64,000 nucleotides of DNA from Cokeromyces recurvatus (Eukaryota > Mucoromycota > Mucoromycetes > Mucorales > Mucoraceae). The notes under the pieces are model-generated. The model did no database searches, was not told where the DNA came from, and saw only the letters and a list, made by a program, of their open reading frames with translations. This document shows, one piece after another, positions 37,224 through 48,848 of this stretch. The translations under genes were made by a program, and so were the position numbers. The stretch lies in NCBI RefSeq assembly GCF_025118155.1, contig NW_026251409.1:355050-419049 (forward strand), read 5' to 3'. Numbering within the stretch: position 1 is the stretch's first letter; each line of letters begins with the position of its first letter.

Positions 37224-37542
37224 TAATTATAGTGATGAAATAAAAAAAAATCCTATTTTTATGGTCTTTATTTATGTATTAAAGATGAATGATTTATAAT
37301 TCGTAATTGACTATTAATAAATATTATTTCTTTTTTTTTCCAGTTACTTAGCAATAAAATATAATCTTTGGCTTTACATGTTATTAATAAATACAATGTG
37401 TTGCTATGCCAAGTATTGATGTTTTTAGCGGAAAAAAAAAAGAAAGGGAATGATTTAACTGTTTGTTTATTTAGTTTCAGATAAAAAGGTGTATTGTTAC
37501 ACGTAAAAAAAAATAGAACTTGATAGGGTAAAATTTTTAATG

Positions 37543-37573
<31 letters not shown>

Positions 37574-38063
37574 AACTTGAAAGACTGCTCACTTTTAATA
37601 ACATTAAACTATTCATATTAATGTTATAAAAGGTATACATTAGGAAAAGAAATTCACCACTATAAATTCTAGTTTGTCAAAACAAAGTTAAGAATAATAA
37701 GAAACAACTCCGCTTTGAGTTAGTTGTGAGTTACATAACTTGAGAGAACTGAGCAATAAGAAGCTTAATTAGCGAAAAAAAAAGGAAAAAATAAAATAAC
37801 AAAAAAAAAAGGAAAGGTTATTTCCTTTACCATAGGTTCTGTTAGTTGCATAATTATAAAATCTTGGTAAACGATTTAAGAAAGAGCTTAATGTAAATTA
37901 TCAATCAATCAACTGATTTGATTAGTTTCCATTAATACTGAAAATAAAATTAAAAAAAAAAAGAGATAAAGATAAAGGAAAAATTTTAATTGGTTTACTC
38001 TTTAGAAACAGTACAAGTGACGCTTGCTTTCAATTTTTATTACCTGAAAACTGAAAATCATTT

Positions 38064-38065
<2 letters not shown>

Positions 38066-38108
<43 letters not shown>
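38066..38108. repeat. Homopolymer T43 upstream of purine permease
   Basis: Forty-three T residues about 90 bp before the permease ATG at 38200, in promoter position on the coding strand. Confidence 0.9.
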
Positions 38109-38110
<2 letters not shown>

Positions 38111-38163
38111 CCATTAGTTTTTCTTTAAAAAAAGGAAATCAATAACAAAACAGCTATTACAGT

Positions 38164-38186
38164 TTGTTGTAATATTACTACAACAA
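38164..38186. promoter_or_regulatory. 8-bp dyad just before the permease start
   Basis: TTGTTGTA and its reverse complement TACAACAA flank a 7-nt AT spacer and end 13 bp upstream of the ATG at 38200. It could be a binding site or a weak leader hairpin. AT-rich DNA yields such dyads by chance, so confidence is low. Confidence 0.3.
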
Positions 38187-38199
38187 CAGAATCTTTACT

Positions 38200-40145
38200 A
38201 TGTCAAATTGGATAGATAAATTAAATGATAAAGTGGCTCACTCTTTTATTGGAAAGTATTTCCAATTAGAGAACTCTGGACATAGAAGAGAAAGAAAGGG
38301 TACCAAGTTTACAACTGAACTTCGAGCGGGTATCACTATTTTCTTTGCTATGGTAATAACGAATATAATATAGTAATAATGCAGTCTTTATATGTGTATA
38401 TATTTATTTATTTTATGTATATTATGTATAGGCTTATATTATTTCTGTCAATGCTTCCATTATTTCTTCAAGTGGAGGCACTTGTGTTTGTGTGCCAACT
38501 GCCGATGACCCTGCTTGTGATAACGATCCAGATTATATGGCCTGTGTTTATGAAGTTAAACTCGAGATGATTATGGCTACTTCTATTATTGCTATGATTT
38601 CTAGTATTATTCTCGGTGTTGCATCTAACTTGCCTCTTGGAATGGCTCCTGGGTAAGTTTATTTTTTCTTTTTAAAAAAAAAAGGTCATATTTAATATTA
38701 ATCTTTTTTTTTTCTCTACCTATAATGTATATAGTATGGGTTTAAATGCTTATTTTACATACACAGTTGTTGGTTATCATGGTACAGGAAAAGTCCCTTA
38801 TCAAACTGCTGTAGCAGCTGTTTTTTTGGAAGGTATCATCTTTTTTGTTTTATCTTTGTTTGGTGTTCGTCAATGGCTAGCCCGTGTTATTCCTATGAGT
38901 ATTAAGGTAGCTATGGGTTGTGGTATTGGTCTGTATCTCTGTTTTATCGGCCTTCAATCATCAGCAGGTATTGGTTTAGTTTCATTAGATAAATCCACAC
39001 TTGTTACCTTAGGTGGTTGCCCCCCTTCCGCTTTAAATGATGGTGTATGTGAATGGGGACGTATGACATCACCTACAATGTATATGGGTCTTTTAGGGTT
39101 AGTCATTATGTCCCTCTTATTGATATATCGTGTTCGTGGTGCTATTTTAATTGGTATCGTCGTGATCGCCATTACCTCTTGGCCACGTAACAGTCCTATT
39201 ACTTACTTCCCTTATACTACATCTGGTAATCAAATGTTTGATTACTTTAAACAAGTTGTTAGCGTTCATAGTATGAAGCATGTTTTAGGGCAATTTGATT
39301 TTAGCTTTAATTCGAAAGAGATCTGGATTGCTTTAGTTACTTTCCTCTACGTTGATATCTTGGATACGACAGGTACTATGTACTCCATGGCTCGTTATGG
39401 TGGCTTTACAGATAAGGCTGGTGATTTTGAACACTCTACTCGTGCTTTCTTAGCTGATGCCTGTTGTATTACCGTTGGTTCCTGTTTTGGTAGTTCGTCT
39501 TGTACTGCTTTTGTAGAATCTGGTGCGGGTATTGCAGAAGGGGGTCGTACTGGTATTACCGCCATCACTGTTGCCTTTGGTTTCTTTATTTCTATTTTCT
39601 TTTCACCCATCTTTGCTAGTTTCCCTCCATGGTCTACAGGTCCAGCCTTGATCTTGGTGGGTTCCATGATGACATCGAGTGTTCGTAATATCAATTGGGA
39701 TTATCCTGGTGATGCTATTCCTTCCTTTATCACTATGGCAGTTATGCCATTCACATATTCTATTGCATATGGTGTTATTGGTGGTATCTTTGCTTATATT
39801 ATCATCAATGGTTTTATTTATATTGTTGATAAACTTTCTCGAGGACGTATTCATCCTGATTATTCTCAACGTGAAGACTGGTGGACAGCTGTGCTGGGTC
39901 GCTCATTTGTACCTTTATGGATTCGTTTCTTAATTGCTAAAGCTCGTGGTAGAGACTTTGATTGGCATCAAGATGATTTTGAATTTGATGATGATGATGT
40001 TGCTCAACCTGCTGCTGTTCAAGAACAGAGAGCTAAAGAAATTGGAAGTGAAAGTCCTACTGTTATTGTGAATAGTTCGATTCATGAAAATTCCTCAGAC
40101 ACTGGTTTAGAAACTGTAGATTCCATAGCTTATGAAAAGCGATAA
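38200..40145 (+). CDS. azgA: AzgA-type purine (hypoxanthine/guanine/adenine) permease
   Basis: Three exons (38200-38352, 38432-38652, 38735-40145) give 594 codons. The protein opens with ERKGTKFTTELRAGITIFFAMAYIISVNASI, the AzgA signature, then [24 protein letters not shown]. Later comes FLYVDILDTTGTMYSMARYGG, with the binding-region Asp/Thr, followed by SSSCTAFVESGAGIAEGGRTG and the NCS2-fold helices, about 14 in all. AzgA proteins are fungal proton-coupled purine transporters at the plasma membrane for nitrogen salvage. A roughly 70-residue acidic, Ser-rich tail (FEFDDDDVAQ..) follows the last helix and may carry endocytic signals. Complete. Confidence 0.94.
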
Positions 40146-40342
40146 TAATGATAATCATAGTTATTATTATATGTATTTATAAAATCCCTTGTATAAAATA
40201 AAAGACAAATAAACAATATAAATAAATAATAGAAGACATCTTTTTTTTTTTTTTTTTTTTTTTGATCATGAAGAGCTTTATCCAATTAAATATTAGATTT
40301 GTTGACTATTTATTTTTCTGTTTACGTATGTTATGTGTCAAA

Positions 40343-40374
<32 letters not shown>

Positions 40375-40415
40375 ATTTTTCTTTTATTATACATTTATTA
40401 TTTACAAGTAAAATA

Positions 40416-40960
40416 ATGGATACAATTGCTACCACAGAAGACTTTAAAGAAGAAAATCGTATAGAGAAATTAGAAGAAGCTAATACAAAAATAATAAGAA
40501 AATTTCGTAAAAGGCAAAAAAAAAAAACAAAAAAAAATAAATAAATAAATAAATTAATAAAAAAAAAAAAAATAAAAAAAAATAAAAAAAAATTAGAGCA
40601 GAAAAATTAGGAGGATATGAAAGCTTACCTCAATTATGGGAAGAGTTTGCACCTATAATTTTAAAAACTATTCATTTGAAATCACCTATACAGCATTTAT
40701 TAAATTTTACAGGTGACTTCCATGATTATTGTGATGCGTTTAAAGAAGATACGGATTTATATGAATACAAAGAATACTTTGATGCAATGGATTTTGCCTG
40801 GACTTGTGTCTTGAAGGATAAAGAAGCGAGTGAAACTGATAAAGTACGTATTATGAATATATTAAGAGATGGACAGGATAGAGCATCCTTGCTTGGTTTA
40901 CAAGAGGTCTACTCGCATGCAATAGATATTATTGAAGACGATAATGATAACCATTTTTAG
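40416..40960 (+). CDS. Small uncharacterised acidic protein
   Basis: Two exons can be joined in frame to 150 codons (40416-40506 and 40599-40960) with a GT donor and a TAG/AG acceptor. An alternative GC donor 8 bp later also keeps frame. The first 30 residues are charged and helical (KEENRIEKLEEANTKIIRKF). The second exon is globular: GGYESLPQLWEEFAPIILK, FTGDFHDYCDAFKED, YKEYFDAMDFAWTCVLKD and RDGQDRASLLGLQEVYSHAIDI. I do not recognise the family; no signal peptide or membrane helix is seen. The intron is almost pure A, which makes the junction uncertain. It sits 270 bp after the purine permease stop, on the same strand. Confidence 0.6.
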
Positions 40961-41693
40961 CAAATTTCAATTTAAGAAATAGTTATTTATACACGTACAC
41001 ACAAATAGAGATGACGGGTTATGGTCCCTTCTCTCATGAAAATGGATCTACTTTAAAATAAAGAGCGGATCAAAATGATTAGTAGATAAATATAGACAAA
41101 CGAATCAAATTGGAAGCTACAAAATAGAGTATAAACGTGAATAGTAAACTACCTCGCTTTACTTCTTTAATGCTTTATCATTACAACAGTCTACACTACC
41201 CTTATTTGCTCTTCTCTTTTAAATACTTTATAAATAAATAAAAAGACGCTTCTCATTTGACAGACACAAATAACAAGTATGACAAGTAAATAAGAATAGT
41301 AAGCGTTATCATCAGTTACTGATTCTCCTGAAATTTGTGTGGTATTTTTTCTAAAAAGGAATACCAATTATAATAAATTATTCCGCTTAAAACCCATGTT
41401 TTGAATATATAACATTAATGAATTAAATAGACACAATTGTCAATTAATAATAATTTATATTACCTGCTATAATAGACTATTATCTATAAATAACCCTCAA
41501 ATAATTTTCATTATTTTATTTTATTTTATTTATTTTTTTCCCCTTCTTCTTATTTTCTTCTTTTTTTCTTTTTTTTTTTTTTTTTTTTTTAAAAAAAACA
41601 CACACACACACACTCTCTCTCTCTCTTGTATATATTATACACACTCACATATCATTTATATTTATATACACGCATAGTATTTGTATTTAGAAA
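40961..41693. other. Intergenic with CA/CT microsatellite leader
   Basis: The spacer ends in a pyrimidine-rich promoter-like block (TTTC-rich, 41515-41590) followed by a CA repeat and CT repeat (about 41599-41625), 70 bp before the next ATG. This looks like a TC-rich core promoter of a highly expressed gene. No coding signal is seen. Confidence 0.5.
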
Positions 41694-42829
41694 ATGAAGT
41701 TCTCCATTGCTGCTATTTCCGCTCTTATCCTTTCGTCTGCTATTTCTTTCACAACAGCAGATTCTTATTCGGATGCTATTAAGGCATGGTGTGGTGGTAA
41801 ATAAATAACAAATAACCATTTGATTGTTCTCGGCGTGGTTGGTATTGATTATATATTATTATTTAGGTCTTAAAGTGACTGCTCCTACTGCTTCAACTGT
41901 TGTTGTTGCTGGCCAAAAGACAAAGATTACAGTTAGTAAGTTACAATAAATAGATTTATTACTACATCAGAAACTAATAACATGTATATCTGTATATAGC
42001 TAGAAAAGCTAGTGATAAACACACAAAAACAATTACTGGTCTCGATGTAATGTAGCACGCAACAAAAATAGATTTTCTAATATTTATTAAATTAAGCTGA
42101 CACCAAATTTTATTTTATTTTATTTTTTTTTATATTAATACAGTTATACTCTGTCTCAAGCACTGGTAAAGCTAGTTATGTTCAAAATGTCTGGAAGGGA
42201 AGTTATGCCTTAAAGAAATCTGCTAGTATTACTGACACTGTCCCAAAAAATATTCCTGCTGGTCTCTATTATTACCGGTATGTTTCCTTTTTTTTTTCCT
42301 CACTATTAGATAATTATTAATTTTACCTTTTATTTGAAATAGTGTTTGGATTACTAACATGATTGACGGTCAACATGGTCCAGACTGTCTCGAAACTTCC
42401 CACACCTTTAAGGTTACTACAAGCTCTCATACAAATGCTGCTGGTGAAACTGAATATGCTGAATATCTTCATGATGATAGTATCTATCCTGAAAATCATT
42501 ATAATGGTTGCTTCGGTCTTAACGTTGACTATCCTTCAGCTGGTAGCACTTTCAATACAAATGAACATGTTCTTATTCAACTTAATCGTGATAGTGCTTC
42601 TCAAACTGGTGAAGTAACCAAGGTTGAACTTTATAAGGGTGACAAATTAGTTAATACTGTTTGGCAAGGTTCTGAATTATTCCAAAGCTCTTTCAATTTG
42701 AAAGATCATTTAGCATTGAATAATGTTGACCCTAATGCTGAATATCATTACAAGATTTATACTACTAGTACTACTGGTGATAATACTTGTACTTTCAAAT
42801 CTAACAGTTTCAAGATTCAACAATCTTAG
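41694..42829 (+). CDS. Secreted Kre9/Knh1-like wall protein
   Basis: Five exons (41694-41796, 41867-41935, 42000-42046, 42144-42277, 42343-42829) join to 279 codons. Signal peptide MKFSIAAISALILSSAISFTTA is followed by a beta-rich ectodomain with VTAPTASTVVVAGQKTKITV, the opening strand pattern of Kre9/Knh1-type (Ser-Thr-rich, GPI-associated) domains. It continues VWKGSYALKK, GLYYYRVWITNMIDGQ and a second similar unit starting LNVDYPSAGSTFNTNEHVLI. Two such repeats per protein are typical. No GPI signal is seen at the C-terminus (KIQQS), so it is probably secreted and retained in the wall. Kre9-like proteins support beta-glucan assembly in yeasts; the role in Mucorales is unknown. Confidence 0.75.
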
Positions 42830-42989
42830 ATTATATGTGTATTTGTGTAAACTTATACTGTATAAAAAGAAAAAAGAAAAAAAAATAACTCAATAAAAGC
42901 TGTTATCATATCCCCCACACACACACACACTCACTCACACTCACCTCTTTTCCCTTCCTCTTTTTTTTTTATTATTATTATTATTAAAA

Positions 42990-44207
42990 TTAAAATGATT
43001 TTTCATATCTTTCTTGGGCAAGACGCCATTGTCTATCTTTTCTAGTTTCATTATGAATGATGGCATGTTGTTGAGAACCTAGACCTGATCTATCAAGTTG
43101 ACTTGTGGGCATTAAAGGCTCCAAGATACCACTTTGGTTTTTACCAAGTCTTTGACCTTCTTGCCAACCTAATTTTTGTAACATTTTATTACCAATACCT
43201 TGTACTGGTTGTATTGCTGTATGAGAAGTATTTTTATTTTGGGTATCCTTCTTCTCTGTTGATTCTTCTATTCTAATAAATTTTTCAGGTAATAGCGTCT
43301 TTCTCCTCATCTCTGCTCGATCTACATAATTCTGTTGAACTTGTTGCTTTTTATCAAAAGTATATAATCTTTTTGCATTTCTATTCCATTCTCTTCGACG
43401 TAATTCTAATTCCTCTGGTGACATAACATGGGTTGTCATCTGAGAGACTTCCTTTTTCTTCTTGCCTATACTGGATGTATCGATGGGTAAGCTTGTAACA
43501 CAACTTTGACAAGGCCAATCTATTGAATGCTCATGTACTTCTATGCAAGTAGATCCAATTTGTATTTTATCCAAATGTTGTAATTTATAGGGTAAACTAC
43601 TTTGTTTTGATTCTGATAATCTTTTATTATTAGCAAATGTACCATGTTGAGAGCCATTATCAACTAAATAAAAGACTTTTTCTTTTTTATCAAAATAAAC
43701 AAGTGCATGATATTTACTAACTATCATTTCTGGTAAACGAAGTCGATTGTTGTCCCATGAAGATCGATCACGACCAATAGTGATCCCGTTTTCATCAATA
43801 ATCACTACTTGTCCAGGTTGAAAATGAGGTGATGATAAAATAACGAAACGTATTGAACGTGTAGTTTCCGGTTGTCCAGCCCAATACTCTTCTGTTAATG
43901 GGATATAAGATTGACTTACTTGATCGTAATAAAAATGTTCTTTAGTTTCTGTATTAAACCAGGATTGAGAATCTGAATCATAGATGTATGGATTAGATTC
44001 ATAAATGGCTTTATAATCACCACATACCCAGCCACTATTGTTGTAATACATGACAAGTCGTTTAGAATGAATCACATATACCCCCATGAGTTCATCGTAT
44101 GTCCAATCTTCTTTATTTTCTTCTTCATCTTCTTCTTCTTTAACCTTTGATTGAGTTGAATTTATGTAATCATCTATTTCTAAATTAAAATCTTGATCAT
44201 TTGACAT
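42990..44207 (-). CDS. AGGF1-like protein: OCRE-like, FHA and G-patch domains
   Basis: One exon of 405 codons. The N-terminal part has OCRE-like aromatic repeats (YNNSGWVCGDY, ESNPYIYDSDSQSWF, KEHFYYDQVSQSYIP; residues about 45-110). The FHA domain (about 120-215) contains ITIGRDRSSWDNNRLRLPE, VSKYHA and VDNGSQHGTFANNKRL, with the phospho-Thr binding Arg and Ser-Lys-His. The G-patch (about 340-385) reads GIGNKMLQKLGWQEGQRLGKNQSGI. This order is that of AGGF1, a nuclear splicing-associated protein; G-patches activate DEAH helicases. A likely role is in spliceosome or RNA processing. Its stop lies about 160 bp from the stop of the convergent wall protein. Confidence 0.92.
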   Translation of the reverse strand: MSNDQDFNLEIDDYINSTQSKVKEEEDEEENKEDWTYDELMGVYVIHSKRLVMYYNNSGWVCGDYKAIYESNPYIYDSDSQSWFNTETKEHFYYDQVSQSYIPLTEEYWAGQPETTRSIRFVILSSPHFQPGQVVIIDENGITIGRDRSSWDNNRLRLPEMIVSKYHALVYFDKKEKVFYLVDNGSQHGTFANNKRLSESKQSSLPYKLQHLDKIQIGSTCIEVHEHSIDWPCQSCVTSLPIDTSSIGKKKKEVSQMTTHVMSPEELELRRREWNRNAKRLYTFDKKQQVQQNYVDRAEMRRKTLLPEKFIRIEESTEKKDTQNKNTSHTAIQPVQGIGNKMLQKLGWQEGQRLGKNQSGILEPLMPTSQLDRSGLGSQQHAIIHNETRKDRQWRLAQERYEKSF

Positions 44208-45158
44208 TTCCTTTAAATGTATATTTTTATATGTATATATGTGTGTGTATGAAAAAGGAAAAAAAAATAAATATATTCTTTTAAAAAATAAATAAATAAA
44301 GAATGGGTTACTAATAGCGAATTTTTAATAGATCTGAAAATTATTGCAGTAAATATATGCAAGTGTTTTATTGTATGTTTTGACTATCTCTGTGCGAAAA
44401 ACCTTTAATGTTTGTTCAAGCAATTTTTTTCTTTTTTTTTGATAGAGCATATGAGCATATTTATATTCTCTGCCTTCTAATCTGATTAAAAACTATGTAT
44501 AGGCGTATCAATTTAAGCTGATATAACACTCTTTTTTTTTATTCTTCATTTCTAGAACGAGGCTGAGAACACAACACTTGTAAATCCTACTACATAATTT
44601 AAAATGATAATATAGCAGTAATGATTTGTAATTGTCATATATGCTTTTAGTGTTGTTGAATTAAGCTTTCCTTATTAAATGATATAGTATGTGATGCACG
44701 CCCCTTTATCTCTATTTTAAAGAAGACTAGTCTAGTCTGGTCTAGTTACGGTAAATGTGTTGGTTAAGCTTATGTGTTATTCGTTTAAATAATGACACAT
44801 ATTACGTAATATAAATTCATTGTATGTTTCATAATCTTAATTTTTACTGCGTTTTAACCATCCTATTTATAATAAATTAATATAATATGACGGGCATATT
44901 ATGCCAACAATTAGTCTATTCTTTTCTGCCCTTTTGTTCTCTCTTTTCCTTTTTTTTTTTCACTTCTTTAAATTGTCTACATTATTATTTTTTTGTTGAA
45001 ATAAGAATATCTTGGCGTGCCTTGAAAAAAAAAAAAAACTTTTTTTTTGAGTGAAACAATTGATTTAATAAAAAACCAGTAACCTGTTTAATATAAAAAG
45101 ATGGAATTTTATTTTTTTGGATTCGGTAACATTGTAACTTTATTTTTTATATTTTGAC
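44208..45158. other. Intergenic between divergent genes
   Basis: A 950-bp shared promoter region for the AGGF1-like and CotH-like genes. It holds scattered T/A runs and a short TAGTCTAGTCTGGTCTAG tandem near 44729-44746. No ORF or RNA is supported. Confidence 0.5.
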
Positions 45159-47201
45159 ATGCATATTTCGTCAGGTAACAAATAAAATAATCTTGTAACT
45201 ATATATCTTATAGACTCATTCCAAAGTTATTATTTATTTATAGCTATAACTTTTTTGGTAGCTTCTTTGATAGCAAGTGCTTCTGCTGCCATTATTCCAT
45301 GCTCCGATGTTACATATAAAGTTATCGCTGCTGTGCCCAGTAATGAAACCGTTGGCGTTGTTGTGGATGATACTGTATACCCTTTAACATCTACAAGTAA
45401 ATACTCTACACTACTTCATATTGGTGAAGCCCCTATGGCTAGTTCAGGTTATCAATATGCCATTCTTAATAAAGCTAATAATGAAATTATCAGAAAAGAA
45501 AATTTCATTCGCCAACCTGTCGACGATAGTACTTTAAATGAAGTCTATGATAGATCTTGGAATACTAAATCACTTGTTCAACTTCCTACTATTATGAAAC
45601 CTCTTCCTATCATTCATCGTATTAAGTCCAGTCTTCATGTTGATGGCCAAATTCCTGTAATTCATATCACTGGTAATCAAACAGCTGTCGATTATATTCA
45701 CAATCATCGTGCAGAAGACATTGAGATTACTATGAACATGACTTATATCAGGTAGAATGATAAACATATGATATGTATATATGATATTGAAATTAACTCT
45801 TCGTCTTCTTTCCCTTATATATATATATAGTCCTAATAAAATCAAAACTTTTAAAGAAATCACAATGGCTATCTCTGGTTGTAGTACACGTTTAGCCTCC
45901 AAGCTCTCTTACAAAATAAAGATGCCTGAAGGAAAGAATCTCTATGGTTATAGAACAGTTAAATTGAGATCCATGGCTTTTGATTTGACATACATGAAAG
46001 AAGAATTAGCGTATAATATTGCTGAGTCTGTTGGTCTCGCTACCACCAAGTACAGCTATGTTCGTGTCTATATTAATGACAAACCTATTGGTCTCTTTGG
46101 CCTCGCTGAGGCTTTCAAGGGCCCATGGATTCGTAATGAATTTGCAAATGGTAATAAAAAGTATAAACAAGGTGCCCTTTATATAGCTGATATGAATGGT
46201 GGTGCAGCGTGCTTAGCTAATCAATTGAACGCGCCTAGTCATAATTCTACGGCTCAGCATAATGAAGCAACGGTGAATAGGAATACGAAAAGAGATGTTG
46301 CCATCAGTACACATCCCTCTCCTGATTTATCTTATTTGGGAACCAATCTTACTGTTTATAGTCACTTTTATCTTGCTAAGGATAAATCCTATAAGGGCAC
46401 CACTGACTATGCTAAACTTATGAAATTAACCAAATTTATTTCTAAACAACCTAATAATATAACCTTAACTGATGCTGTCGTCCCTCTCTGGAAAAAGAAA
46501 TTTGATATGGAAAGTGTCTTGCGTACCTTAGCTTTTGAAATCGTTATTTGTAATGTTGATTCTTATCTTGTTACAAGCAATAATTTTATCTTATATGAAG
46601 ATCTTGCAGCCGATCGATTTATGATGTCTTCTCAAGACTTGGATCTTACTATGGTATGTTTTGTTTTTGTTCTTTTTTTTTTTTTTTGTTTTTGCTTTTC
46701 TCTACTTTATACTAATATAATATAATATAATATATATGTAATTAGGGAATAAATATACTAAATCCTAGTATATTTTTTGGAGGTAATTGGACAGAATATC
46801 CTGGTGTCTTAACAAAACCCTTAACTTCACGTTTGATGGCTGTTCCAGGCTTTAAAAAAGAACTTGGTCGTTTGATTCTTCGCTATACTAAAAAACTTGT
46901 AAATCCCAAGGTCTTATTCCCACGTATTGATCAGCTTTATGATATGCTTAAGGGAGAAGTAGAATGGGATTTGAATATACAATATAGCAATAACGCTAAG
47001 ACCTTTTGGTCAATGGCTGAAACGGAAATGAAGCTGGCAAATACGACAGACTCTAATTCAACATCAACAGATATCAATACAAGTAATGTTTTCGACATAT
47101 GTGTTAATGGTGAAACGCATATACCAATTTTCATGGGCTTAAAAGAATGGATCAAACTTCGTAGTTCAAATATTTTAACTTTCTTTAACCAAACTTTATA
47201 A
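45159..47201 (+). CDS. CotH-family secreted protein (spore coat kinase-like)
   Basis: Four exons (45159-45174, 45244-45751, 45831-46653, 46746-47201) join to 600 codons. A 16-nt first exon supplies the Met and completes the signal peptide MHISSAITFLVASLIASASA; the long second exon alone has no start. The CotH kinase-like core follows: VRVYINDKPIGLFGLAEAFKGPWIR, LRTLAFEIVICNVDSYLVTSNNF, SQDLDLTM and FFGGNWTEYPG. CotH proteins are expanded and cell-surface located in Mucorales; some members are host-cell adhesins, others act in spore walls, and bacterial CotH is a protein kinase. The peptide signature of the adhesin-type members was not seen, nor was a clear GPI tail (ends FFNQTL). It is therefore better called a secreted CotH-like protein of unknown role. 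Confidence 0.88.
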
Positions 47202-47911
47202 AGTAAAATAATAAATAAATGTACATAAAGTAAAATAAATCATTTTATATATTAGATAATAATCAACCACCTTTTGTTTCGTTTCGTCTTTAAAACATTC
47301 TCGATTTTTTTTTTTTTTAATTAATAGAATCAAATAATTGTTTGGTCATTTTATAACGGGATCTATACTCTCTCCCTTAGAGAGCCTTTCTAACCATCAT
47401 TATTCTAAACGGCGAAATGCATTCAAAAAAAAATATATATATATTCAAATTAATATTCATATTTGGATATATTATACAAATATATTATACACATATTATA
47501 CATATATTATATCTATTTATATATACTTTTATATTGGTTGGCCCTCTTACTTCAAATGCATATCTATATTAAGCGCTTCTGTAAAATGAAAAAAGTGAGA
47601 GTATCATGCTATTAAAATAAGCTTACCAATTCTTCTCTTGCTAATTCAAGTGTAGAGAAAGAATAGTCATTGAAATACATGATTAAAAAAAAAATTGGAT
47701 ATGGTCAAGTAAAAAGTCACTGAGCTGTACTGTTTCTAGGTAAAGGCAGTTCGATCATTTGCATTGAATTCATTAAACAAGACATATGCATTGCTTTGAA
47801 AGAAGAAAAAAATATACACTTCCAAATCATCATGGCTTCACGTAGGGTGGAACTCCTTATTTTATTTTATTTTTTTTTTCTCCCTTATTCGTTAACTGTC
47901 TTCAGCTCTTT

Positions 47912-47963
<52 letters not shown>

Positions 47964-47998
47964 GAATACACATTTTTATTGGCTACAATATTATATGA
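47202..47998. other. Intergenic, left flank of mobile island
   Basis: An AT-rich spacer with TATA-type microsatellites (47436-47527) and A46 at 47915-47960. The A46 run ends 38 bp before the left inverted repeat. The last eight bases (47991-47998, TTATATGA) are the candidate left target duplication. Confidence 0.5.
47915..47960. repeat. Homopolymer A46
   Basis: Forty-six A residues next to the left end of the mobile island. It lies outside the inverted repeat and is not matched at the right end. Confidence 0.9.
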
Positions 47999-48260
47999 TT
48001 AAACTTTTTTTTTTTTTATTATTTTTATAAATTAAAATTTATAAAGCGACCTATGGGCACATGATATCTTTATTATATTGGATTGCCCAGGTCAGCTCAG
48101 ATTATGTGAAAAACAAAAAGGTATCTAAAAACCCTCTTATGGGACAAGAGGTAAAAAGGTAAAGGAAAGGAAGAAGAGAAGGTGAGAAAGAAAGGGGGAA
48201 TATTGCTAACAAGTTTAAAGAGACAACCAGTTGAGTCATTTCCTGCCTGGATCAAGAAGT
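47999..48260 (+). repeat. Left ~262-bp terminal inverted repeat
   Basis: It begins TTAAAC with T13 and ends GATCAAGAAGT. It is the reverse complement of 53131-53391. Near its inner edge it contains, on the minus strand, the last seven codons of the LINE-like ORF (LLDPGRK stop). Confidence 0.9.
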
Positions 48261-48848
48261 GGAGGGGGTAGTTTATCGTGCATTAAGTAATCTATTTCCT
48301 GTAGAATGGTACACATAACTGGCCAGCGATAGAACCAAGCAGAAACATCCTGAGAATTTCGGTGCTTATGCTGAGGGAGATGATTTAAAAGAAAGGAAAG
48401 GGGATCTGCAATTGATCGTGGCAAGAATAAACGGGTGTGCATATACAAGCATTCAGTGGCGTGTGACCGACTAAAGTGTACATGAGGATGATATGGGCAG
48501 GCTTTAGGTATTCCTCCGGGTAACCAACCAAGGCGCCATCGAATAGTTCGACTACGCTCACTGTGTGTCATGGGTAACCAGAGTATCGGGTCAATAATCA
48601 GATTAGGGCGGCAAGAGGAAAGCAAAACAGAATGTGTCTCGTCACGTAGTTGTTGAAAACTCTCTTCAAGAAATTCTCGACGATGTTTTCGAAAGGCTAC
48701 AAGATTATATAGTTTTTACACTTTAAATTCAGATGATGTTAGTTTTTTTCTGAACGAATCCAAATTAAATGTTCAGACTTTTTCTTTACCTGTAATAATC
48801 TGAACTCCTTTCGGAGAACCATGTTTAATACGGCGATTTATGTAAGAC
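48236..48848 (-). pseudogene. LINE-like reverse transcriptase C-terminal fragment
   Basis: On the minus strand an ORF of 129 codons from 48625 extends upstream without a stop to about 48700 (FRKHRREFLEESFQQLRDE). After an intron-like gap (GTAAAG..TTGTAG) it resumes as YINRRIKHGSPKGVQII. The sequence includes RPNLIIDPILWLPMTHSERS, WRLGWLPGGIPKACPYHP, HFSRSHATECLYMH and DPLSFLLNHLP. I recognise this as the zinc-binding C-terminal end of Mucorales non-LTR retrotransposon polyproteins. No reverse-transcriptase or endonuclease domain is present, so it is a 5'-truncated copy or a captured end. It begins just where the Fanzor stop (48849) lies, and its stop codon falls within the inverted repeat. 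Confidence 0.6.

Larger units (their letters stand above)
35459..38199. other. Long intergenic region rich in homopolymers
   Basis: This 2.7-kb region holds four A/T homopolymers (near 35488-35514, 36634-36664, 37184-37220, 37543-37571) and T43 at 38066-38108. A 60-codon plus-strand ORF at 35963-36145 has no recognisable domain and is not called. The last 100 bp contains a dyad near the start codon of the purine permease, listed separately. Confidence 0.5.

Noticed and set aside
47915..47960. A46 tract as the poly(A) tail of a LINE copy
   Set aside because: No LINE 3' sequence precedes it on the plus strand, and it lies outside the inverted repeat.
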